Assembly (NCBI GenBank): GCA_017506895.1
Contig: JAFWBV010000003.1
Span: 1-46,457, forward strand
Length of the DNA: 46,457 nt
From: Candidatus Saccharimonadota bacterium
GTDB lineage: Bacteria > Patescibacteriota > Saccharimonadia > Saccharimonadales > Saccharimonadaceae
Direction: 5' to 3'
This document shows positions 15,994 through 23,149 of the stretch, in pieces. Under the pieces are notes generated by a model. It ran no database searches and had not been told where the DNA came from. It saw only the letters and a list, made by a program, of their open reading frames with translations. The stretch's first letter is position 1. Every line of letters starts with the position of its first letter. The position numbers were made by a program, and so were the translations under genes.

Positions 15994-17847
15994 TTACATA
16001 CCTGGAATTTTGAAAGCGCCAGGATCAGATACTTGCGGGGCATAGACTTGATCTTGCATAGCCGGCTGAGAACCGAGTGGCTCTGGAGCTGGTTCTACAA
16101 CTGGTAAGGCTGGCTCAATAGGTTCGTTATTGACAGCGTTCATATCAATAGGTGGCGTTGGAGGTGGTGGCAATACTTCATCACCTGGCAATGGCATATA
16201 ATTAATTTCAGGAACGCCGTTGATTTCGGGATTTGGTGCAGCAGTCGGAGCATTCATGGCGGCCGGATTAGCTTCTAGTCCAGCAAGTGCGTCTTCAAGC
16301 ATTTGGCCATATTTATCCTTCTCTTCTTCGGATGGAGCAGCGTCAAAATTGCCCGACGGAGCGATAACCTTTTCGGATTTCATTTCATCGTTATTAATTG
16401 AAGATTCTTCTGGAGTTGGGATAGTAACTTCTGGTTCAACTATTGGTTTTTCTACAGTTGACAAATTATCTGCTTGGACTGGGGCAGGTTCTACTATTGA
16501 TGTAGGCTCCGTGGCTGAAGATAAGGCTTCGCCTTCTGTAGCGGTAAATTCTTCTGGCGAGACAGTTTCTGCGCTGTCAATTTTGACGGGTTGATCTGGC
16601 AAATCTGGGGTAGTTTCTGTGCCAGCATGAGCCAAGCTCTCTTCGGCAGCTTTCAAATCATCTAGCAAAGTAGACTCTTTTTCGGTAACTTCGCCACTGA
16701 CTTCTTTGGATTCATCGATGTCTTTTTCGTTACCGTGTTTAATATCAAGCTTGGTTGGATCAGAATCTTTGCCGGCGCCAGCATCGTTTAGCTGACCACC
16801 GATTAGAGAATAAAGCTCATTATCAACATCTGGCGTGATGTTCTTGGAAATTAATTGCTGGTTGGCACCAGAACGCATAAGTTTTGATGAAATTTGCATG
16901 GTTTCTGGTGTGGTCTGTGCATTGGAAAAACGATTGGTGGCGGCAACAATGCCTGTAAGAAAAGCGGTTGCTTCTTCTTTGCCAATTTCGATATCGCTTT
17001 TAACTGAATACAATAGTTTTGCAATCATCTCGGAAACGGAGCTAGCTTTTTTGTCACTCCATTCGATTTCGCCAAATTTACCGGGTTTGCCTGTAGTGAT
17101 ATTGATAATAACTGCATCATGCATGATACGCCCATGCTCGCGAAGTGCGGAATCGAGATCAATGCCATTGGCGACGTCTAGGGCAAGCACCAAATCAACG
17201 TTAAAATCACCGTAAGAAAACTCTAGGTCGTCTTGGCTAATACGCGCGTTATATGGAGTGATATATATTTTGACATAATCGCCGTCTAATTTGTAACGAA
17301 GGTGATCGGCCTTTTCTTTGTTTAAGGCGATGACAAAATCCTGCAAAGTATCGGCGGTGGATTCGAAGGTTTCTTCTGGTTTTAAGAATTCAAGAGCATT
17401 CGGAGTGGAGCCAGAATAAATAGCAGTGGCGCGTTTGCCTAATCGGTCAAGATACATAGACAAGCCAATAGCGGCAGCCATTTCATCAACAGAAGGGTCG
17501 CTAGATAAGGCGATTAAAACATTATGAGATTCACTGATTTTCTTTGCAACATCTGAATAGATTTCTGGCAAAGGCCCGTTATCAATTGGCGTTTCATTGT
17601 TCATAGCTGGAGCTGTGGCATCTGGAACTTCTGGTATAGCCGGAATCGGTTCATCGGCAGAAGTAGGCTGAGCGGTCGAAGGATAATCTGATGGGGTCGG
17701 TAATGAATCTGGTCCGGTAACAGTAGGGTCACTAGGCATTTGGGCTGGTTCTGGATAATTAGCATCAACGACTGGCGGCATAACGCTATCTGAAGCGTCT
17801 GAACCGGTTGGAGTTGATGTTGCTGTATATGTGTTATCTTCTGGCAT
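15994..17847 (-). CDS. DHH-fold protein with degenerate active site and disordered flanks
   Basis: 617 aa from the chosen start (MPEDNTYTATS, with GAAAGG 7 nt upstream; an in-frame ATG 30 nt earlier has no such site). Residues 1-85 and 350-617 are proline/acid-rich and disordered. Between them, about 90-335, is a fold resembling the first domain of DHH phosphoesterases: IALSSDPSVDEMAAAIGLSMYLDRLGK, VDLVLALDVAN, VIINITTGKPGKFG, ATAFLTGIVAATNRFS. The metal-binding DxD and the DHH triad are not present (PSVDEM and INITTG stand in their places), so catalysis by the usual mechanism is unlikely. No membrane helix or signal. tRNA-Asp follows on the same strand. Possibly a nucleotide- or nucleic-acid-binding scaffold. 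Confidence 0.65.
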   Translation of the reverse strand: MPEDNTYTATSTPTGSDASDSVMPPVVDANYPEPAQMPSDPTVTGPDSLPTPSDYPSTAQPTSADEPIPAIPEVPDATAPAMNNETPIDNGPLPEIYSDVAKKISESHNVLIALSSDPSVDEMAAAIGLSMYLDRLGKRATAIYSGSTPNALEFLKPEETFESTADTLQDFVIALNKEKADHLRYKLDGDYVKIYITPYNARISQDDLEFSYGDFNVDLVLALDVANGIDLDSALREHGRIMHDAVIINITTGKPGKFGEIEWSDKKASSVSEMIAKLLYSVKSDIEIGKEEATAFLTGIVAATNRFSNAQTTPETMQISSKLMRSGANQQLISKNITPDVDNELYSLIGGQLNDAGAGKDSDPTKLDIKHGNEKDIDESKEVSGEVTEKESTLLDDLKAAEESLAHAGTETTPDLPDQPVKIDSAETVSPEEFTATEGEALSSATEPTSIVEPAPVQADNLSTVEKPIVEPEVTIPTPEESSINNDEMKSEKVIAPSGNFDAAPSEEEKDKYGQMLEDALAGLEANPAAMNAPTAAPNPEINGVPEINYMPLPGDEVLPPPPTPPIDMNAVNNEPIEPALPVVEPAPEPLGSQPAMQDQVYAPQVSDPGAFKIPGM

Positions 17848-17877
17848 AGTGATACCTTTCCATTTATATGTTAGCAT

Positions 17878-18145
17878 AAGCTCTACAAAATCGCAAGAAG
17901 AATTATTCGTAATCGGAAGCCTACAATCAATAATACTATACTAGAGTTAGTGTTTAATAAATACGCAATCAATAATTACCTTAGAGTTAGCGCTCCGGGC
18001 CGCTAGGCCAAGTCTTACTAACTCTAAGGTAATTATTGATTGCTCTGTTCAGACTCCGCTAGGCCAAGTCTTACTAACTCTAAAGTAATTATTGATTGCT
18101 ATTTACATTATCATCAATAGTCTTTACTTTTTAGGGAGAATGCGG
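17878..18145. other. Gene-free gap dominated by a palindrome and a direct repeat
   Basis: About 310 bp without a gene between the DHH-like gene and rpsT. It holds the repeat structure at 17965-18100 and the rpsT promoter. An earlier partial copy of the arm sequence (CTAGAGTTAG at 17941-17950) is present. No ORF, tRNA or known RNA seen here. Confidence 0.6.
17965..18100. repeat. 26-bp perfect inverted repeat overlapping a 45-bp direct repeat
   Basis: Arms 17965-17990 and 18018-18043 are perfect reverse complements over 26 bp, enclosing a GC-rich 27-nt loop. A 45-bp unit covering the right arm (18000-18044, beginning CCGCTAGGCCAAG) is repeated at 18056-18100 with a single mismatch, giving a second right arm 11 bp downstream. 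Either right arm could pair with the single left arm. Confidence 0.9.
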
Positions 18146-18151
18146 TATAAT
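18123..18151 (+). promoter_or_regulatory. Promoter of rpsT
   Basis: TTTACT (18123-18128), 17-bp spacer, TATAAT (18146-18151). The leader of about 34 nt ends in TAGGAAG before the ATG, a normal Shine-Dalgarno start. Confidence 0.6.
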
Positions 18152-18191
18152 AATGGAAAGATATTAATTTTTAATCTAAATAGGAAGTTAA

Positions 18192-18440
18192 ATGCCGATT
18201 ATTAAATCCGCCAAAAAGGCTGCAAGACAAGCGGACAAGCGTACCGCACATAATGCAGAAATTAAGAAGGATATCAAAGCCGCCGTTAAGGCTTTTAAGA
18301 CTAAGCCAACAACTGAAACCTTGGCAAAGGCACAGTCCGAGTATGATAAGGCTGTTAAGAAGGATTTGCTCAAGAAAAATACTGCAAACCGTCGCAAAGC
18401 AAAGCTTCACGCATTTTTAAAAGCCAACAAAAAGAAATAA
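18192..18440 (+). CDS. rpsT: 30S ribosomal protein bS20
   Basis: 82 aa, strongly basic and helical. The start MPIIKSAKKAARQADKR and the end NTANRRKAKLHAFLKANKKK match the conserved ends of bS20, which binds the bottom of 16S rRNA. The pairing with holA on the opposite strand is a widespread bacterial gene neighbourhood and supports both calls. An AGGAAG site lies upstream and a UUCG-loop terminator directly follows. Confidence 0.95.
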   Translation: MPIIKSAKKAARQADKRTAHNAEIKKDIKAAVKAFKTKPTTETLAKAQSEYDKAVKKDLLKKNTANRRKAKLHAFLKANKKK

Positions 18441-18445
18441 GTAGG

Positions 18446-18471
18446 AAATAAGCCTTCGGGCTTATTTTTTT
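18446..18471 (+). terminator. Terminator of rpsT with UUCG tetraloop
   Basis: Stem AAATAAGCC/GGCTTATTT closed by TTCG and followed by T residues. It overlaps the last codons and stop of the convergent holA gene at 18462. Confidence 0.9.
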
Positions 18472-19076
18472 GTGATAGTACTTAAACGAAGTAGAAATGA
18501 TTCAACTAGGAGCCATGGGTCAATTTGGGTGGATTTCATTTGAAGATCAACCTTGGCCAACTCTTTTAAAATTGTTTTTTCTTTGATTCCCTGGCGCTGA
18601 CTGTAATCTTTGATAGCCTGTGAGACGATTAGCCCAAAAAACATAATTGGATCTTCTTCAGTTTTTAACGATGATAAGGTTTGAACTGCTTTTTTGCCGT
18701 CAGTTTTAGCGATTTTATAAATATCAAAAACTAAGCGCATGTTTGGGTTTTTTGGCATAGTGAATTCTTGAATTGTGATTTTGTCTTTGATGGCCTTGTA
18801 GGTAGTAGAGCGCTTATCTAGTTTTAGCTCCAGGATGATTACGTTATTTGGAGTATCAAGATAATCTGGGATTTTTTCAAAAACTGGCTTATTTTCACTG
18901 AGATCACGAATTAGAATATTGCGAGTGCTAGCAAACAGAGTGCCACCCATAAAAATGCTTGGCAAATCGTCTGGGGTAAGGCTCAAACCATCAATAACTT
19001 CATAATCTGGACCGAGAATTCTTGTAATTTCTGCTTTGGCCTGAACGCGATTATCTCCGGTAAAGATTTTAAGCAT
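18462..19076 (-). CDS. holA: Shortened DNA polymerase III delta subunit (clamp loader)
   Basis: 204 aa, against about 340 in most bacteria. HolA opens the beta clamp as part of the clamp loader. The N-terminal Rossmann-like part is recognisable (MLKIFTGDNRVQAKAEITRI, a hydrophobic NVIILELKLDKRSTTYKAIK strand-helix), followed by a helical C-terminal part (FFGLIVSQAIKDYSQRQGIK, ILKELAKVDLQMKSTQIDPW) typical of the delta collar. The middle lid region is largely missing. Identity rests on the pattern and on the classic rpsT neighbour. The start overlaps mutM by 8 nt, so it is coupled. The 3' end overlaps the rpsT terminator. Confidence 0.75.
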   Translation of the reverse strand: MLKIFTGDNRVQAKAEITRILGPDYEVIDGLSLTPDDLPSIFMGGTLFASTRNILIRDLSENKPVFEKIPDYLDTPNNVIILELKLDKRSTTYKAIKDKITIQEFTMPKNPNMRLVFDIYKIAKTDGKKAVQTLSSLKTEEDPIMFFGLIVSQAIKDYSQRQGIKEKTILKELAKVDLQMKSTQIDPWLLVESFLLRLSTITKK

Positions 19077-19929
19077 GTTGATCCTTTTTTTGGCAGTTTG
19101 GGCAAATATGGGTACCGCGTCCAGCTACCCGTATTTTGATAATTATATTTCCGCATTTTGGGCAGGGTTGATTTTCCTTGCGAAAAACTTGCGCGAATTT
19201 TTCGAGATAATCACCGCGCGTACCGTCGGCTTTTACATAAGTCGCCATAGTTGAGCCACCCGAGTTGATGGATGCTTCCATCACTTTTCGGGCTGAATTT
19301 AATAATGATTTAGCTTCGTCTCTAGAGATTGAGCCAGATTTGCGCTCAGGGTGGATACCGGCAGCAAATAGGGCTTCGTCGGCGTAAATATTACCAAGGC
19401 CACAAATGATAGTTTGATCAAGGAGAGTAGCTTTAATACAAGAATTTTGATGCTTTTGAAGTTTTTCAAAGAGTTCTTCTGGCGCCATGGCCCAAGGTTC
19501 GGGTGCAAGTTTTTTAATGAATGGGTCATTTTTGATTTCGGCAGTTGGAATGATTTTGATAAAACCGAATTTGCGTTGGTCATTAAAATACAAGATGCCA
19601 TCGTTAAATTTAATAACTACGCGAGTCTGTTTGTTGGGAAGATTATCCACGAAATTTTCGCTGGGATGGCCAGCAGCATAACGCTCTTTCCCGTCATAGA
19701 TTAGTTGGCCGGTCATGCGGAGATGAATCATGAGTGAAGTATCGTTATTTAAATCAATAATGAGTGCTTTGCCGAAACGACGAAGTCCTTTTACGATGTG
19801 ATTTTCTACCGTAGATGGCTCGCCTTGAAAGGATTTTTCACAAAATACGTCAATTTTTTTGATTTTTTTGTGAAGAATAAACTTCGCTAGGCCACGACGA
19901 ATTGTCTCAACTTCTGGCAGTTCAGGCAT
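19069..19929 (-). CDS. mutM: Formamidopyrimidine-DNA glycosylase
   Basis: 286 aa. Base-excision enzyme that removes 8-oxoguanine and opens the abasic site. The catalytic N-terminus PELPEVETIRRGL is complete (Pro2, Glu3), the conserved lysine lies in HLRMTGQLIY, the helix-two-turn-helix IICGLGNIYADEALF is present, and the C-terminal zinc finger CPKCG...CPNCQK at about 256-282 keeps all four cysteines. This matters because two other zinc proteins in this window have lost theirs. Part of a phospholipase-like - mutM - holA operon with 8-nt overlaps at both ends. Confidence 0.97.
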   Translation of the reverse strand: MPELPEVETIRRGLAKFILHKKIKKIDVFCEKSFQGEPSTVENHIVKGLRRFGKALIIDLNNDTSLMIHLRMTGQLIYDGKERYAAGHPSENFVDNLPNKQTRVVIKFNDGILYFNDQRKFGFIKIIPTAEIKNDPFIKKLAPEPWAMAPEELFEKLQKHQNSCIKATLLDQTIICGLGNIYADEALFAAGIHPERKSGSISRDEAKSLLNSARKVMEASINSGGSTMATYVKADGTRGDYLEKFAQVFRKENQPCPKCGNIIIKIRVAGRGTHICPNCQKKDQHA

Positions 19930-20560
19930 ACTCTTCTCCTAAATAATCGTGTTTAAAGCTTTCCAGCATGTCTTCTAATAGTTCATCTAGACGTTTTTCA
20001 GTATAGAAAAGGTACTTTTCTTTTTTCCTGGCAGAACGGAAATCTGTGTCTTTTAGAATTCGCTCTACGTCCATAATATCTGCGGGGGTAAGTTCGATGA
20101 CGCTAATTTGATTGGCTTTTTTAGCCAAATAATCTAAGTCGGGCTGTTTGAGATTGAGACAATGATGAAATTTAGTGTCATAAATCCAAAAATCGTGATG
20201 CTTGATTTTGCGTTTTTCTTCGCGAGTAAGACCTTCGCCGAGTGGATGTCGTTTGATTGTGCGATAAAAATCATAGTTAAAAAATCCGTCTGTATATAAA
20301 TGTAATATATAGCCTAAGAAAATGAGTTCTTTAGCATCAATTTGTGGTTTATTTTCGGCATAAAAATTAAGTGATGATTTTTGGTCGAAAGCATAATGAG
20401 TTTCGTCGTGTTGTTTCTTGGTTTTGACGTTGTTGATGTAACCGTTATTAATGTCTGGTAATAGACAACCCAGCAAAAATTCTTTCCGTTTAAGGCCGGA
20501 GAGCTTCATGGAATCGGCAAGACGATTCCCTGCTTCTAAATGAATATTCCAACTTGGCAT
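19922..20560 (-). CDS. Zinc-dependent phospholipase C-like (PF00882-type) protein
   Basis: 212 aa from the chosen start. MPSWNIHLEAGNRLADSMKL, FLLGCLLPDINNG, HYAFDQKSSLNFYAEN, LGYILHLYTDGFFN and KHHDFWIYD place histidines and aspartates in the order expected for the zinc-dependent phospholipase C / S1-P1 nuclease fold found as small uncharacterised proteins in many Firmicutes and CPR. No signal peptide, so it is cytoplasmic. I start it at 20560, because TGATATAAT lies 7 nt upstream and the longer reading frame (to 20635) would run over that promoter and the divergent gene's promoter. It overlaps mutM by 8 nt. Substrate unknown. Confidence 0.65.
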   Translation of the reverse strand: MPSWNIHLEAGNRLADSMKLSGLKRKEFLLGCLLPDINNGYINNVKTKKQHDETHYAFDQKSSLNFYAENKPQIDAKELIFLGYILHLYTDGFFNYDFYRTIKRHPLGEGLTREEKRKIKHHDFWIYDTKFHHCLNLKQPDLDYLAKKANQISVIELTPADIMDVERILKDTDFRSARKKEKYLFYTEKRLDELLEDMLESFKHDYLGEEYA

Positions 20561-20567
20561 TAGTTTT

Positions 20568-20576
20568 ATTATATCA
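20568..20576 (-). promoter_or_regulatory. Extended -10 promoter of the phospholipase-like - mutM - holA operon
   Basis: TGATATAAT on the minus strand, TATAAT at 20568-20573, 7 nt from the ATG at 20560. Leaderless layout. Confidence 0.65.
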
Positions 20577-20624
20577 TAATAGAGAAGATTGTGGAAAAAC
20601 TCCATATTTAGTGTGAAAATGCTA

Positions 20625-20654
20625 TTGACAGCCACTATATATGGGGGTTATAAT
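20625..20654 (+). promoter_or_regulatory. Promoter of the 145-aa NrdD-end-like gene
   Basis: Perfect TTGACA (20625-20630), 18-bp spacer, perfect TATAAT (20649-20654). The 5' leader is about 120 nt, unusually long for this window, and ends in AAGGAAA before the ATG. The leader could hold regulation, but I found no clear stem in it. Confidence 0.75.
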
Positions 20655-20781
20655 GATTTCAGGTAATGCTTATAAACAATAAAGAGTGCCTGCAAGACGA
20701 GCGCTAGTATGTATAGTCAGCCAAAGATAACAACTACTACATGACAGCAAATCGAAAACAACAGCACAAGAAAGGAAAACC

Positions 20782-21219
20782 ATGAAGAAAATTATCTATC
20801 GTAACCAAAATGAAGTCGAAAATTTTGATATGAAAAGATTTTTGAAATCTCTATCGCGCTATGCGAAGATTTCGGAAAAGGATGCAAAAGAAGTTTTGGC
20901 AGATTATGATCAATATGAGACAATGCACGTTTCCTGTTTAGTAGAAGCAGGCATGAAATTAATCGGTGCTAAAGCTGGAGATAAAGCTATGAAGGAATAC
21001 TTTGACGAGCATTCTGAATGGTTCGATGAGGGTAAATTTGAAAGACTACGCCGAATCACGGGGTATCTTGTGGGTACTTTGGATCGCTGGAATGATGCAA
21101 AAAAAGCCGAGGAGAAAGCACGTGTGAAGCACTGTGTAAATTCATCTATTGATGATGCGGAGAGATTGGCAGCGCTTGAAACTCAAGCGATGGAACATAA
21201 TCTTGCTTATGCACAATAG
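20782..21219 (+). CDS. Small protein resembling the two ends of anaerobic ribonucleotide reductase
   Basis: 145 aa. Residues 89-117 (LRRITGYLVGTLDRWNDAKK, then AEEKARVKH) align well with the glycyl-radical tail of NrdD, in E. coli RRVCGYLG...NAGKQEEVKRRVKH; Gly94 sits where the radical glycine is. Residues 1-60 (IIYRNQNEVENFDMKRFLKS...) loosely resemble an ATP-cone. The catalytic barrel between the two and the zinc cysteines are absent. It may be a stand-alone glycyl-radical domain like the spare-part protein GrcA/YfiD, a decayed relic, or a regulator. A strong consensus promoter, an AAGGAAA site and a terminator argue that it is expressed. The tail homology is seen by eye; the cone is a weak guess. 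Confidence 0.6.
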   Translation: MKKIIYRNQNEVENFDMKRFLKSLSRYAKISEKDAKEVLADYDQYETMHVSCLVEAGMKLIGAKAGDKAMKEYFDEHSEWFDEGKFERLRRITGYLVGTLDRWNDAKKAEEKARVKHCVNSSIDDAERLAALETQAMEHNLAYAQ

Positions 21220-21248
21220 CATGTTAGCGATTACGATTAATGATTTTG

Positions 21249-21274
21249 AAGTTAGCGCCTAAGGGCGCTAACTT
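21249..21274 (+). terminator. Hairpin between convergent genes
   Basis: AAGTTAGCGCC/GGCGCTAACTT, an 11-bp stem with a 4-nt loop, T-rich on both sides. It lies between the stops at 21219 and 21283 and can serve both strands. The U-tail is weak. Confidence 0.65.
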
Positions 21275-21282
21275 TGTTATAT

Positions 21283-23022
21283 TTATCTTCTCCCAGTGTT
21301 AGGAGCCTTGGGAATTAGTTTTTGCGTAATAAGCTCAGTTTGGGCTAAAAAAGATGGAGCTGCATTTAGCTCTACGGTTACAGGTTCACCACGCGTATTT
21401 GAAGACAAGGGGACGAGAGTAATTTGATTATTAAAATTGATATTTAAATCACCAATAGTAATTGTGGTGTCACTGGTTAGGCCGAGAATTGCGTCATTTA
21501 ATATCACTATGGTGGACTTAGCGTCTGTGGTAAAAGAAACTGTTGCTTCTGAATTTGAAATGATTTCAGCAGAGTCGATGACGAGAGATGGAGTCGCTTC
21601 ATCTTTTAGAGATTCTTCTACGCGCGGTAGGCTATCGTAGCGTTCCATAATGGTATCGGTTAAAAGCGTGAGATTGCTAGACGTCGTCACGACCGCTCCG
21701 TCAGTAGCCTTGGCTAATGATTCGTAATCAGCCAAATGAGACTTAGTCGTAATAATATAGAAATTAACTGGATCGATTTGTTTACTTAGGGCTTTGACAT
21801 CATAAAAAGTAGTACCGTCGTAATCTGGTGAGTGATAACTGGCATCAGTTAAGATAACTAAAGACTTAGTAGAGCCAAGTTGCCAGCTTTCGTTTTTCAT
21901 AACATGAAATGATGCGGAAAGAAGCGACTCTGGTTCATCTTCACCGCCATCTGATGCGCCGATTTGGTTTAGGCCCTGTTTAAATGTTTCGAGAGTGCAA
22001 GTATCGAAGCCACAACGTTTAACTGGAGTATATGGGTCTTTTAAGTCACGATAATCATAGAGTGCTACTCGCCCGCCTGCATCTAGTGTTTTAGTGGCTA
22101 AGCGAAGAGCTTCGGATTTGTACTTAGCAATATAGTCGCCCATTGATCCAGTGGAATCAATCAAAATTGCTGTATCATGGGGAGAAGTGTATGCATTTTT
22201 AAAATTAAACTCAGCAGCTACTTTACTAAAAATAAGTCTTGATGCGTCTTCATAGAGATTGTCAGTGTCATAAGACGTATGACTCGAGATGCTAAAATGC
22301 GAGCTACAAAAGATGTCGAATTTATTGCACCAGGTGCCGACTTTGCCGGATAATGCTGGTGTAATATAAGGAGTTTTAGCCCCCAAAAGACCGGTATAGG
22401 CACGGCAGTCTGGAACGTAAATACGATATTCGGATAAATTATCTCCCCTACACGCTGCCGGGATGGCGCCTTTCCCTTCTGGCAGATAAATTTTGGGGTC
22501 ACCAAAAGTCGCGGCATAAACTAGTTTTTCTGGTATTATCGAATCTAGCCCCTTCATAACGGCCAATGCACCTTGGGAATAACCCGCTATCACATATTTT
22601 GTATTAATACAGGTATCATTATTGATGATATTTATCAGTCGATTTGCACCCTGGTTGACGCTGCCACCAAATTCATAAGAATCGCCACCACCAAAATAGG
22701 CCCCAATTAGAACCTGGAGATTATCCGCGCCAACACCGATGGCGGGGTAATCTAAATCATCGAATTCGTATGTTAGATTGGAAGTTTTAAGTTTTGATTC
22801 TAAAGTAGATTTGAACACTTGATAATCATTATTGTTGTAACGCTCCGCGCCTGAACCACGAGCAAAGATTACTTTTAAATCTGGACAATTACTAGCGTTG
22901 GTCGCAACGGGTGGGAATATCGGTACTATGGCCATCGATAAAATCATAATACTGATATAAATAAAAACATGTTTTCCTGCGAGAAAACTTGCATGTATGA
23001 CATGATGCTTTGTTGCTGGCAT
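21283..23022 (-). CDS. Secreted cutinase-like esterase fused to a von Willebrand A domain
   Basis: 579 aa. A signal peptide or anchor at about 18-40 is followed by a cutinase/alpha-beta hydrolase domain at about 45-270: VIFARGSGAE near the start, nucleophile loop GYSQGA near 146, and a late histidine in CSSHFSISSHTSYD. Cysteines are placed to form disulfides. A von Willebrand A domain at about 280-455 has the MIDAS motif DSTGS (ILIDSTGSMGDYIAKY) and LVILTDASYHSPDYDG. A beta-rich stretch follows, and the protein stops at KAPNTGRR, as if a sorting motif had lost its membrane helix. A cutinase can attack ester-linked lipids such as those of mycolic-acid envelopes; a host role is inference. Confidence 0.8.
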   Translation of the reverse strand: MPATKHHVIHASFLAGKHVFIYISIMILSMAIVPIFPPVATNASNCPDLKVIFARGSGAERYNNNDYQVFKSTLESKLKTSNLTYEFDDLDYPAIGVGADNLQVLIGAYFGGGDSYEFGGSVNQGANRLINIINNDTCINTKYVIAGYSQGALAVMKGLDSIIPEKLVYAATFGDPKIYLPEGKGAIPAACRGDNLSEYRIYVPDCRAYTGLLGAKTPYITPALSGKVGTWCNKFDIFCSSHFSISSHTSYDTDNLYEDASRLIFSKVAAEFNFKNAYTSPHDTAILIDSTGSMGDYIAKYKSEALRLATKTLDAGGRVALYDYRDLKDPYTPVKRCGFDTCTLETFKQGLNQIGASDGGEDEPESLLSASFHVMKNESWQLGSTKSLVILTDASYHSPDYDGTTFYDVKALSKQIDPVNFYIITTKSHLADYESLAKATDGAVVTTSSNLTLLTDTIMERYDSLPRVEESLKDEATPSLVIDSAEIISNSEATVSFTTDAKSTIVILNDAILGLTSDTTITIGDLNINFNNQITLVPLSSNTRGEPVTVELNAAPSFLAQTELITQKLIPKAPNTGRR

Positions 23023-23149
23023 GATGTCTCCTGTTTAATGCGTGCCATTAAAATAGATGTAAATAAATAAATCAACCTTTTTGTTTTGAAAAAAATGCAT
23101 AAGAAAAATGGCTGGTAAAGGTTACGCTATTTTTGAAATAGTTTGTGCT

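Noticed and set aside
18000-18100. Two 45-bp repeats separated by 11 bp, considered as a CRISPR array.
   Set aside because: Only two units, spacer too short, the unit contains a palindrome arm, and no cas gene is nearby.
20561-20635. 25-residue N-terminal extension of the phospholipase-like protein.
   Set aside because: It would cover the operon's own -10 and reach into the -35 of the divergent gene; the residues do not resemble the family.
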